Source: a virus
Length of the DNA: 25,142 bases
Virus record (IMG/VR): IMGVR_UViG_3300022939_000127
Coordinates: 1-25,142 of that record
Reading direction: 5' to 3' (one strand)
Both the position numbers and the translations under genes were made by a program. The notes under the pieces are model-generated. The model was not told where the DNA came from, searched no databases, and worked only from the letters and a program-made list of their open reading frames with translations. Positions 1 to 6,484 of this stretch are shown here, piece after piece; position 1 is the stretch's first letter, and each line of letters opens with the position of its first letter.

Positions 1-225
1 CATAACACCACTGGTGATTGCACCAGTGGAGATGGTGCCAGCAGTCGTGCCATCGGTGGTATCTACACCGTTCCCAGATACGCTATATGAAGAACCAATT
101 CTTGTTGCTTGAGTAGCAGCAGAGTTGACAGTTAATTGTACACTGGAGCTCAATTTATGTGTAAGATCGGCATGTGCGGGTGCCGCCATCAGAATCATAC
201 CAAAAAGCAATGCTAGCTTTTTCAT
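1..225 (-). CDS. Secreted/virion-associated small protein, N-terminal part (partial)
   Basis: The start ATG lies at 223-225 and the frame stays open to the left edge, so only the first 75 codons are present. The protein begins MKKLALLFGMILMAAPAHA: two lysines, a hydrophobic core and an A-H-A signal peptidase I site, which is a classic Sec signal peptide. After the predicted cleavage the chain is rich in Ser, Thr, Gly and Ala with alternating beta-prone stretches and no visible catalytic motif. The signal peptide implies export to the host periplasm or envelope. The gene follows tRNA-Leu directly on the same strand, and I see no Shine-Dalgarno. I do not recognise a function; similar Ser/Thr-rich secreted proteins occur in cyanomyoviruses, and the rest of the gene is needed. 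Confidence 0.75.
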   Translation of the reverse strand, partial: MKKLALLFGMILMAAPAHADLTHKLSSSVQLTVNSAATQATRIGSSYSVSGNGVDTTDGTTAGTISTGAITSGVM

Positions 226-261
226 ATCGTAGATAGAACTATCACGGCTATTTAGCAAAAA

Positions 262-346
262 TAGGACGAGAGGGACTTGAACCCTCACGATCGTAGTGAT
301 CAACAGATTTTAAGTCTGGTGTGTCTACCAATTCCACCACCGTCCC
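262..346 (-). tRNA. tRNA-Leu (anticodon TAA)
   Basis: Read on the minus strand, the gene folds as an 85-nt class II tRNA. The acceptor GGGACGG pairs with TCGTCCT using G-U at both ends. The anticodon arm CCAGA-CTTAAAA-TCTG gives anticodon TAA, and a variable arm is followed by the T arm GAGGG-TTCAAGT-CCCTC. The discriminator is A, and CCA is not encoded. It lies three bases from tRNA-Pro on the same strand. Phage tRNAs of this kind usually supplement codons that AT-richer phage genes use more than the host does (inference here). Confidence 0.93.
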
Positions 347-349
347 ATA

Positions 350-423
350 TCGGAGTGACAGGATTCGAACCTGCGACCCCCCGCTCCCAAAGCGGATGCG
401 CTACCAAACTGCGCTACACTCCG
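350..423 (-). tRNA. tRNA-Pro (anticodon TGG)
   Basis: The minus strand reads a standard 74-nt cloverleaf. The acceptor CGGAGTG pairs perfectly with CACTCCG. The D loop holds TTTGGTAG, the anticodon stem-loop CCGCT-TTGGGA-AGCGG gives anticodon TGG, and the T arm is CGCAGG-TTCGAAT-CCTG. The discriminator is A and no CCA is encoded. Its first ten bases (414-423) are also the last codons and the TAG stop of the small gene upstream, so the tRNA must be processed out of a transcript whose reading frame runs into its acceptor stem. Confidence 0.95.
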
Positions 424-590
424 TAATCTAAGTATTCCTCATAAGGAACAAGGCACATTGTTTTGTTGTTGTGCTCAAACATAAAAGTAATGTTTTCACG
501 ATGGCAAAGATCAACGATAAACTCAAAATGTTCTTCGAGTTCTTTACTCGTGATATTGATAGGTGGGTGGGTGGAAGTGACAGTATTCAT
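414..590 (-). CDS. 58-aa protein, Phd/YefM antitoxin-like pattern (tentative)
   Basis: An ATG at 588-590 opens a 58-codon frame ending with TAG inside the tRNA-Pro acceptor stem. The core reads ITSKELEEHFEFIVDLC, then ENITFMFEHNNKTMCL, then VPYEEYLDY. This order (a helix starting ITSKEL, a beta hairpin ending at a conserved Asn/Lys, then VPYEEY) resembles the N-terminal fold of Phd/YefM-type antitoxins. The resemblance is by eye only. No toxin gene is seen next to it, so it may act as a DNA-binding protein or be a chance resemblance. It overlaps the preceding gene by 47 bases, and no strong Shine-Dalgarno is visible. It is likely real because the codons look natural and the gene sits within a chain of overlapping short genes. 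Confidence 0.6.
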   Translation of the reverse strand: MNTVTSTHPPINITSKELEEHFEFIVDLCHRENITFMFEHNNKTMCLVPYEEYLDYGV

Positions 591-702
591 TGAACGTAAT
601 TTTCATTTCTTTCCAAGATAATCCACAATGCTCTGCTGCTTTTGGAACATTCCACTTAGCAGTGAAGAGTTTCTCCATTGCTTCTCTAGTCTTTGGTCTC
701 AT
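544..702 (-). CDS. Small conserved cyanophage-type protein (52 aa), possible HTH
   Basis: The start ATG at 700-702 overlaps the TGA stop of the upstream gene (ATGA), a typical translational coupling. The product starts MRPKTREAMEKLFTAKW, followed by NVPKAAEHCGLSWKEMK and an aromatic/His-rich tail ending in TYQYHE. The middle (AAEHCGLSWKEMK) looks like the helix-turn-helix part of small DNA-binding proteins: Ala-Ala, then Gly-Leu-Ser in the turn, then a second helix. That makes a regulatory role possible, but this is inference from pattern only. Small proteins of this shape recur in T4-like cyanophages without assigned function. Confidence 0.65.
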   Translation of the reverse strand: MRPKTREAMEKLFTAKWNVPKAAEHCGLSWKEMKITFNEYCHFHPPTYQYHE

Positions 703-896
703 ACAGTAACTGGGTCCAAGTAATAAAGGTTTGCTTCGTCATCTTCCAAAGCATACTTTACGACAGAGAGAACGTCCATGAATTGTTCGGTCGTTTCACA
801 TGTCAAGCTTTGCTCCTCACCAAGGTTGCTGAACATTTTGAAAGACTTGGAGCATACGTCAACTAAGACGCTTTCAACATACTCTTCGGTATCCAT
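699..896 (-). CDS. Hypothetical acidic protein (65 aa)
   Basis: The protein begins MDTEEYVESVLVDVCSKSF and is acidic throughout, with a predicted mixed helix/strand pattern and no catalytic motif or membrane segment. A GAGG Shine-Dalgarno sits seven bases before the ATG (894-896), and an extended -10 promoter lies about 24 bases upstream. It is therefore probably the first gene of a short early transcript running through the next two small genes and the tRNAs. I do not recognise the family. Confidence 0.7.
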   Translation of the reverse strand: MDTEEYVESVLVDVCSKSFKMFSNLGEEQSLTCETTEQFMDVLSVVKYALEDDEANLYYLDPVTV

Positions 897-919
897 GCTG
901 TTGCCTCGGTTACCCTGAT

Positions 920-928
920 ATTATAGCA
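920..928 (-). promoter_or_regulatory. Extended -10 promoter (TGCTATAAT)
   Basis: The minus strand reads TGCTATAAT, an extended -10 (TGn plus consensus TATAAT). The best -35 candidate, TTGGTC 18 bases upstream, is poor, as is usual for extended -10 promoters. It lies just past the stop codon of the beta-helix gene and would start a leader of about 17 nt that includes the GAGG ribosome site of the gene at 699-896. This would give the small-gene/tRNA cluster its own host-polymerase promoter. Confidence 0.5.
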
Positions 929-932
929 CAGA

Positions 933-1430
933 TCAGTCACCAAGACCAACCAGGTTTAAGAAAGTATCCAAAAGACCCATACCACCCTTGGTTTTAATAT
1001 TAGTATCTTGAGCTTTTAATTGAACATCAAATCCTTGCACATTAACAGATCTGGTCATATCATTACCAAGTTGAATCTTCTGTGCCAATACACTGAAAGT
1101 ACCAGGTGTTTCAATAAAAATATTCTTTCCTTTAAGTTGTAAGTTTCCTTTATCAGCATTAATTGTGATGCTACCTTTGGAAGCATAGATTCTAATGTCA
1201 ACACCATCGGGTTCATTCTTAGAACCACCAACAATCTCAGTTGTTCCTTCGTTAGTAATTCTCAGAAGACCATTGGCAGCTAAACTCTGTGTGAAAATAC
1301 TACCATCTGGAGTCTCACCGATGATCTTAAACATCTCGGGTCCAGACTGACCTTCTTGTGGATTGTTTACGTCAATCTTGAAAGACTTTGATCTAGCGTC
1401 AACGTCTCTTTTGCTATAATCTTTTGACAT
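933..1430 (-). CDS. gp5-type C-terminal beta-helix (needle) protein
   Basis: The 165-aa protein has a charged N-terminus, a short linker and then regularly alternating strands: GSITINADKGNLQLKG, then NIFIETPGTF, then VNVQGFDVQLKAQDT. This alternating polar/aliphatic pattern, with Gly/Asp/Asn at turns, is the signature of the trimeric beta-helix found at the tip of T4 gp5 and in VgrG spikes. The tail ends in a hydrophobic segment, LLDTFLNLVGLGD. Its ATG abuts the end of the upstream structural gene. It lies at the end of the hub block, downstream of an OB-domain-like gene that could supply the other half of a gp5 spike. No lysozyme motif is present. Role: probably the membrane-piercing needle or part of it (inference). 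Confidence 0.7.
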   Translation of the reverse strand: MSKDYSKRDVDARSKSFKIDVNNPQEGQSGPEMFKIIGETPDGSIFTQSLAANGLLRITNEGTTEIVGGSKNEPDGVDIRIYASKGSITINADKGNLQLKGKNIFIETPGTFSVLAQKIQLGNDMTRSVNVQGFDVQLKAQDTNIKTKGGMGLLDTFLNLVGLGD

Positions 1431-2929
1431 TATTCGATACAGTCGATGACTTCTTGAAGTTGTTTCTCTACTACAGGCAGAGAATTGATAAGTGGTTTGA
1501 TTCTTGCACCACTACCAGTCTTTGTATTTACATTAAGAGCAGGAAGTTCATTAACAGGAGTGACTCTATTAATCCTTGCATCTATAATTATACCATCTTC
1601 GATGGTGAGATCAAAGCCATCTAAAGTATCATCATCACCAAATCCAGAACCACCATTTTCAATGACGGCACCTACAATACCAAGTGGGATGTCTTCATCT
1701 ACTGGATAATTTATACCACTAGAGATCATGGTAATAGATGTTACCTCACCCTTCTCATTAATATTTGCCTTAGCAAAGGCACCTCGTCCCAATCCACAAC
1801 TATCACTGATAGTAACAAACGGTGCCGTCTTATATCCAGAACCTCCACTAAGAAGATCTACACCAACAACACTACCAACCTTACTAACTACGTCGCTTAG
1901 TCCCTCAGTGTTATCAACAATTCCACCAAGAATTGCTTTACCTGCTGCACCTACACCTCCACCACCAAAGATGGTTATCTTAGGTGCTCCACATGCTAAA
2001 GGATTGCCAGTGTAGCAACTACCATTAGCGTTTACAATGCCACTATCATTAAGAGTTGTTCCATCACCAAAGATATCCCATTGACCAAATTGTCTTTGGA
2101 AATCATTGGATAAGTTTGAAGCACCCTTCGCAATACTCAACTTAGCTAAGATTTTACCAACATCGGGTGGTTCTTCCTCATCTTCTTCTCCTGTGCAGAA
2201 TCCACCACCAACAAAGTATCCTTTAACAGTTGGGCAGTTCTTAGACTCATTGCATTGAAACAAACCACCAATGGCACTGATAGCATCAACGGCACCCAGA
2301 AGAAAATCAACAATCTTAAAAGCAGGAGAGATGATTTTATCAAGTGGTCCTAGAAGTGCCGTTACACCATCAGCAATTTGATCAATGATTGGATTAATAA
2401 ATGCACCCGTAAATTGTTCTGCAGCACAAGAAGCGAAGTTTTGAATCTCACCAACCATATTGGAGAGAAGATCAACGGCAGTATCAAACAAACCACTAAT
2501 GATTTTATTCATCAGACAAACCATGCCTTTGATGAGTGCCTGAACTGCTGGTTTTAGAGCAACAATAGATGGCAGTGCCAATCCACCAGTGGATGCTAAA
2601 AGTGATGCAACTCCTTGTTGTATTAATTCCTTTAACTTCTCCGTCAGTCTATTCATCAAAGATCCGACCAGCAGACCTCCTAACTCCTTCAGAATACCTG
2701 CGGCTGCTTGTACTTCATTTCCAATGTTTCCAGCAAAAGCAAGGACTTTCTTCGCATCTTTCAGAAAGTTCTTAACAGTATTGGTAATCTCACTTACAGG
2801 ATCAGTTTCACAACCTGCAACTTTTACACAAGTTCCATTGGATTGATTATCGTCTCTACCAAGGCTGGGGTTTTTACCAGGATCATATTCACCCTCTGGG
2901 CATAGATATAGTAAAGATGCTGTTGACAT
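1430..2929 (-). CDS. Large Gly-rich baseplate/hub structural protein (499 aa)
   Basis: This is a two-part protein. Residues about 1-60 hold a Cys-containing start (CPEGEYDPGK and VKVAGCETDP). Residues about 60-230 are long amphipathic helices with repeated Leu/Ala/Gly (LKELGGLLVGSLMNRL, LLSNMVGEIQNFASC). From about 300 on the chain is Gly-rich with beta motifs such as SGGSGYKTAPFVTI and a second copy at NGGSGF. A run of acidic residues (EEDEEEPPD) marks the hinge. No enzyme motif is seen. Position between the gp5 OB-like and beta-helix genes points to a component of the central hub or spike. It starts at an ATG 9 bp after the preceding stop codon. Many cyanomyoviruses carry a large uncharacterised structural protein here; the exact role is unknown. 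Confidence 0.65.
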   Translation of the reverse strand: MSTASLLYLCPEGEYDPGKNPSLGRDDNQSNGTCVKVAGCETDPVSEITNTVKNFLKDAKKVLAFAGNIGNEVQAAAGILKELGGLLVGSLMNRLTEKLKELIQQGVASLLASTGGLALPSIVALKPAVQALIKGMVCLMNKIISGLFDTAVDLLSNMVGEIQNFASCAAEQFTGAFINPIIDQIADGVTALLGPLDKIISPAFKIVDFLLGAVDAISAIGGLFQCNESKNCPTVKGYFVGGGFCTGEEDEEEPPDVGKILAKLSIAKGASNLSNDFQRQFGQWDIFGDGTTLNDSGIVNANGSCYTGNPLACGAPKITIFGGGGVGAAGKAILGGIVDNTEGLSDVVSKVGSVVGVDLLSGGSGYKTAPFVTISDSCGLGRGAFAKANINEKGEVTSITMISSGINYPVDEDIPLGIVGAVIENGGSGFGDDDTLDGFDLTIEDGIIIDARINRVTPVNELPALNVNTKTGSGARIKPLINSLPVVEKQLQEVIDCIE

Positions 2930-2934
2930 AACGT

Positions 2935-2942
2935 TATTTATG
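2935..2942 (-). promoter_or_regulatory. T4-late-like box CATAAATA
   Basis: On the minus strand CATAAATA matches the T4 late -10 element TATAAATA at 7 of 8 positions. It contains the TAA stop (2938-2940) of the OB-domain gene. It is only about 6 bases from the next start codon, so a transcript from it would be nearly leaderless. That weakens the call. Confidence 0.3.
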
Positions 2943-3435
2943 CGGAAGATCTAGCATTATTTTGTCTATACTGTTGCACAGCACTTTTTTCTCTCTGAGT
3001 TTCTGCTATTTGAGACGCTCCACCCTTTCCACCAAAGTTTCCCTTTGTGGGTTGTGTTGTCACACCACCCTGATCACCACCAGATGCTCTCGTAAGATCT
3101 TCTGTCTTAACATAGTCATTGTATTTAATGAGAGATGTTCTAGCTAAGACACCAAGAATGACTCCAGTTTGATTTGCAGGAGAGTCAGTATGTAAACCAA
3201 ATACCATGTCTCCATCACTGAGATTTACAGATCTCATTCTTTCACCATCTCCAGAACTTGCTGTCAAAGGAAGAACACAATCAAACATTCTCAATTTCTG
3301 AGGTTCTTTGATAAGCGAAGGATCATCAATACCAACCCTAAGGACACGGTATCTTACACCATGTCCCTCTTGTTTGACGTTTTGATTTTCGTCAACAACT
3401 ATCTGACCAAAGAAATATGATGGATACTTGTTCAT
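2938..3435 (-). CDS. gp5 N-terminal OB-domain-like hub protein
   Basis: The 165-aa protein has a first half rich in beta strands typical of the spike-base OB fold: FFGQIVVDENQN, then GVRYRVLRVGIDD, then LRMFDCVLPL, then LSDGDMVFGLHTD. The second half is a Gly/Gln/Ser-rich low-complexity tail, from about residue 120. In T4 the gp5 OB domain sits under gp27 and leads into a lysozyme domain; here the gene ends instead. I place the start at the ATG at 3433-3435, giving MNKYPSYFFG, because it overlaps the upstream stop as TGATG. A TTG one codon earlier is less likely. Next to it are the gp27-like hub gene (upstream) and a large structural gene (downstream). Confidence 0.65.
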   Translation of the reverse strand: MNKYPSYFFGQIVVDENQNVKQEGHGVRYRVLRVGIDDPSLIKEPQKLRMFDCVLPLTASSGDGERMRSVNLSDGDMVFGLHTDSPANQTGVILGVLARTSLIKYNDYVKTEDLTRASGGDQGGVTTQPTKGNFGGKGGASQIAETQREKSAVQQYRQNNARSSA

Positions 3436-3650
3436 CAATCCTCGTAGATTCTACACTCTAGAGCTTCTGGATTTTCATCACAATACATCTCAAAAGCACT
3501 GGGATCATGATGATCCTCTGGATGTGCCTCATGATATTTCTCCAGATGTTCTAATTCATCTGCAGTATGACGACGTTGTTGTGGTGAAAGTGTTGGATCT
3601 TGAAGGATTTCTTTATCCTTTTCGATATGATCTTCAATAGATTTTTCCAT
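3435..3650 (-). CDS. Small His/Glu-rich hypothetical protein (71 aa)
   Basis: The product is highly charged: a helical first half (IEDHIEKDKEILQD, then SPQQRRHTADELEHLEKY) followed by HEAHPEDHHDPSAFEMYC and a short acidic tail ending IYED. The cluster of six His residues with Asp/Glu between about 39 and 49, plus two Cys, could bind metal, but there is no known motif. The start ATG overlaps the gp27-like stop (TAATG) and its own stop overlaps the next ATG (TGATG), so it is translated as part of the hub operon. Function unknown; a small assembly factor is a fair guess. Confidence 0.7.
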   Translation of the reverse strand: MEKSIEDHIEKDKEILQDPTLSPQQRRHTADELEHLEKYHEAHPEDHHDPSAFEMYCDENPEALECRIYED

Positions 3651-4999
3651 TAATTTGCCTCTTTTCTTTTTTGATCTCTTACCAAAAGTACAGAAGAATA
3701 TGCTCTCTGCATATCAAAAGCATGACAGACAGCGGCTACAATATATAGCCCAGCATCGTCTGAGTCAATAATACCATCTTCAAATGAACACTCTGTTCCT
3801 TCCTCCTTTCTTTTAATATCCAGTTTAACAGAACTACCTGCAATTAGGGAGGTATTACAGGGAACCGACATACTGATCATTTCACCAAACAGACCAGTAT
3901 ATCTTGCTTTTGCAACTGCCTTTGAATCAAATGGGTTGTTTGCAGACTGACAAATGTCCTCTGGGAGTCTATAAAACATACCATAGTTCTCTAACTTAGT
4001 AGCACCCCAAGCTTGTTTTCCAAAATCGGCAACATCTGCAACCTTTACAGATCCGTTTTCAAAAGTGGTGAAATTGGTTTCAAATGTTATTGGTCCAGTT
4101 GCAGCCCAGTCATATGTAATGGGGTCCATCACAATAGGATTCACAGGACGAGATCCATCACTTCTATTTTGATTCTTTATGATCCAGTTATTTGTCTTTT
4201 TAGTAATACTAATCACTGTTCTTGATGCGAGATCAAGATTATCAATACCTGGATTTATTCCATTATATTGATATTCATATGGTTTTCTTTCAATAGCAGA
4301 ATTTTTACCACTCATACCTTCTTCTATTAATCTATCAATAGATTTGAAGTGGTGACCAAATTTTGTTTGGTAGAAGAAAAAACCAGCACTCTTATTATAT
4401 GCAGACTCGGATGCTATTCTCATAATTGATGGGAAAGTATCATCTTTCTTTTCATCACCAAAACTGATACTAAGAGTATTAGTAGCTTGATCTATAAATT
4501 CAATATCTCTATTGAAGTTTGCTTTGAAAACTGTATTTGCAATTTGTGAAGCGGGACCTTTTTTCTCACCCTTGATTTTATTTACATTTTCTAAAGTTTC
4601 TTTCCAAGAACTCTCTAATTTTAATCTAAAAGCCTCTGCAGTTTTACTGGAAGATCTATTATCAGGTGCCTCAACATACATCTTGATTTTTTGAAGACCA
4701 GCATTCTTATCATCATTATTAGCACTAACAAAATCCTTGACGGTGATTGTGACAACCTCACCACCAGCAATGTATAGTTGTTCCAGCAATTTAATGTTGG
4801 AGTATTGATTCAAAATTGCCATAGTGGCAGTTGTATTTGGTGATAAAACAGTTTCATAATAATAAAACTCAGCAACAAAAGGTGTCAGATCAAAGTCTGC
4901 CACATCTCCAACTATCTCGGACTTTGAACCATTCTGAAGCTTATATCTTGGTGTAATTGTAATCTTTTCGATTTTACTGCTAGTTACTGGATTGTCCAT
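3650..4999 (-). CDS. 27: gp27-like baseplate central hub protein
   Basis: The 449-aa protein begins with strand-rich segments (IEKITITPRYKLQNG, VADFDLTPFVAEFYYYET, TATMAILNQYSN) that match the first tube-like domain of gp27/gpD-type hub proteins. A middle part contains SAGFFFYQTKFGHHFKSID, and a C-terminal strand region has MSVPCNTSLIAGSSVKLDI, then GLYIVAAVCHAFD. In T4, gp27 (391 aa) trimerises between the tail tube and the gp5 spike. The neighbours fit that role: OB-domain spike-like gene downstream and tape-measure candidates upstream. The 'GSSVKLDIKRK... YIVAAVCH' arrangement near the end is common to this hub family. Length is slightly above T4 gp27. The call rests on pattern and context. 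Confidence 0.72.
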   Translation of the reverse strand: MDNPVTSSKIEKITITPRYKLQNGSKSEIVGDVADFDLTPFVAEFYYYETVLSPNTTATMAILNQYSNIKLLEQLYIAGGEVVTITVKDFVSANNDDKNAGLQKIKMYVEAPDNRSSSKTAEAFRLKLESSWKETLENVNKIKGEKKGPASQIANTVFKANFNRDIEFIDQATNTLSISFGDEKKDDTFPSIMRIASESAYNKSAGFFFYQTKFGHHFKSIDRLIEEGMSGKNSAIERKPYEYQYNGINPGIDNLDLASRTVISITKKTNNWIIKNQNRSDGSRPVNPIVMDPITYDWAATGPITFETNFTTFENGSVKVADVADFGKQAWGATKLENYGMFYRLPEDICQSANNPFDSKAVAKARYTGLFGEMISMSVPCNTSLIAGSSVKLDIKRKEEGTECSFEDGIIDSDDAGLYIVAAVCHAFDMQRAYSSVLLVRDQKRKEAN

Positions 5000-6483
5000 T
5001 ATTCGAATGTATCTCCTGGAGTTACGCTTCCATCAACACTGACTACTTCAATTTTAATTGTAGAAGCAGCAGCAAAAGCTGCAGCCTTTTCTTTATTTCT
5101 AATTTTTGAAACATCAATTGGTATTTCTCTATCTATGGTAATTTTTTTCTTGGGTGACTCGGATGCCAAAGTATCTGCTCTATCTATCGTGGATGATCTA
5201 TCCACTTGCATAGAAGCAGGTAAAGCTCCATCACTTGCAGTGGACCCAGCGGCACCGTGAGCAATTAATACTCCACCACTACCCATAATTTCTGCCATTC
5301 TACCACCACTACTGCTCTTGTCAGTAATAAGATCTCCAGTAGTAAGTGGGAATACACTGGCAGTTCCTGGTTGACCTGGAATTGTTAATGGTTTTCCTGG
5401 TTCTTGCTCTTGAATATCAATACCACCTTGTGTTCTTCCTGGTTGAGTATGAGCAATTTGTTCTGCATTAATTAAAGATCTCAGTTCTGAGTCCGACATT
5501 GCTTTGGTAGCATATTTTTTCACGTTACCAAAATAAACTGTGGATCCTCTTTCAAGCATTAATCTAACTGCTTTGAATGCTACTGCCCTGGCTTTTGCAT
5601 AACCTTGTGCGTCATTTGTTGGAGGACTTAAGTGGAAGTGTGTAGCATACTCACCCTCTCTACCAAAACCAGAACCACCTTGAATGAATCCTTTTCCACC
5701 AATCATTGGTGTCACTGGCAATACTGGAGGTGCTTTACTTGTTTGTCCTTCACCAGGATCTTGTCCACTTAGTTGAGCATATTCCTTTACCGTAGACTCG
5801 ATGGCTTCATCTTCTTTCATTCCACCTTTGATCTTCTTACTGGCATCTGTATGCATACCAATAAGACCCATAATCATATCCTTTGCTCTTTCAGGAAGAT
5901 CCTTAATAAATTTCATGATCGATTCGATCATTCCACTGATCATGTCACGAACTTTTGTTTCTTCACCTTCACCAAGATCTTTGTTCTGAGTTATCTTACC
6001 AAAAAGTGATCCTACTGCGTTTGAGATATTAATCGCAAAACTCTTTACTCCACCAAAGAATCCATCCAACTTCTTCATGAACTCTTTGGCTTTTGACATG
6101 AATGTCTTAACTGCCTTTATGATCTTTGGCAGTGCCTTAAGCATCCAACCAAGAAGAGTGAAACTAAAGAATAAAACAATTCTATTGAGGAATCCACCAA
6201 GTCCACCAGTGATAGGACCGTCTAACGCTCTTTCTGGTTTGCCAAAGTATTTCTTAGAATTGAATGATCCAGCAGCTTTGCCTTGCTTCTTTTCTAGTTG
6301 TCCTTCACGTTCTTCCTTACGTTTCTGTTCCTTTAACAGACCCTCTTGAAGTTTTAATTGTTTTTGTGATTTCTCAGTTGTTTTTCTATTATTAAGTAGA
6401 GTTTTGCGGATAGCTCCTGTGTTTTTACGAACAGAACCTAAGCTATTCGATAATGATGTGAATACTTTTGCTTCTATTAACAT
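4999..6483 (-). CDS. Tape measure/hub-type protein B (coiled coil, hydrophobic segment, long tail)
   Basis: Of its 494 aa, residues about 15-70 form a highly charged coiled coil (TEKSQKQLKLQEGLLKEQKR). Residues 94-121 contain the hydrophobic GGLGGFLNRIVLFFSFTLLG followed by W113, and Lys-rich amphipathic helices run to about 210. The C-terminal half is Gly/Pro/Ser-rich. It includes THFHLSPP (281-288) and GGIDIQEQEPGKPL (353-366), which faintly resemble a degraded M23 peptidase. The next gene upstream shares the GGLxxFLxxxxxFFxxTxxGW pattern with the same spacing, so the two look like ancient duplicates. Position just before the gp27-like hub fits T4 gp29, the tape measure/hub protein, or a partner of it. 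Not proven. Confidence 0.6.
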   Translation of the reverse strand: MLIEAKVFTSLSNSLGSVRKNTGAIRKTLLNNRKTTEKSQKQLKLQEGLLKEQKRKEEREGQLEKKQGKAAGSFNSKKYFGKPERALDGPITGGLGGFLNRIVLFFSFTLLGWMLKALPKIIKAVKTFMSKAKEFMKKLDGFFGGVKSFAINISNAVGSLFGKITQNKDLGEGEETKVRDMISGMIESIMKFIKDLPERAKDMIMGLIGMHTDASKKIKGGMKEDEAIESTVKEYAQLSGQDPGEGQTSKAPPVLPVTPMIGGKGFIQGGSGFGREGEYATHFHLSPPTNDAQGYAKARAVAFKAVRLMLERGSTVYFGNVKKYATKAMSDSELRSLINAEQIAHTQPGRTQGGIDIQEQEPGKPLTIPGQPGTASVFPLTTGDLITDKSSSGGRMAEIMGSGGVLIAHGAAGSTASDGALPASMQVDRSSTIDRADTLASESPKKKITIDREIPIDVSKIRNKEKAAAFAAASTIKIEVVSVDGSVTPGDTFE

Positions 6484-6484
6484 A

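Noticed and set aside
1485-2905. Several 65-95-aa frames on the plus strand across the 499-aa gene, and a 65-aa minus frame at 2146
   Set aside because: All are embedded in a long, plausible coding frame and show low-complexity Pro/Leu/Ser composition typical of shadows.
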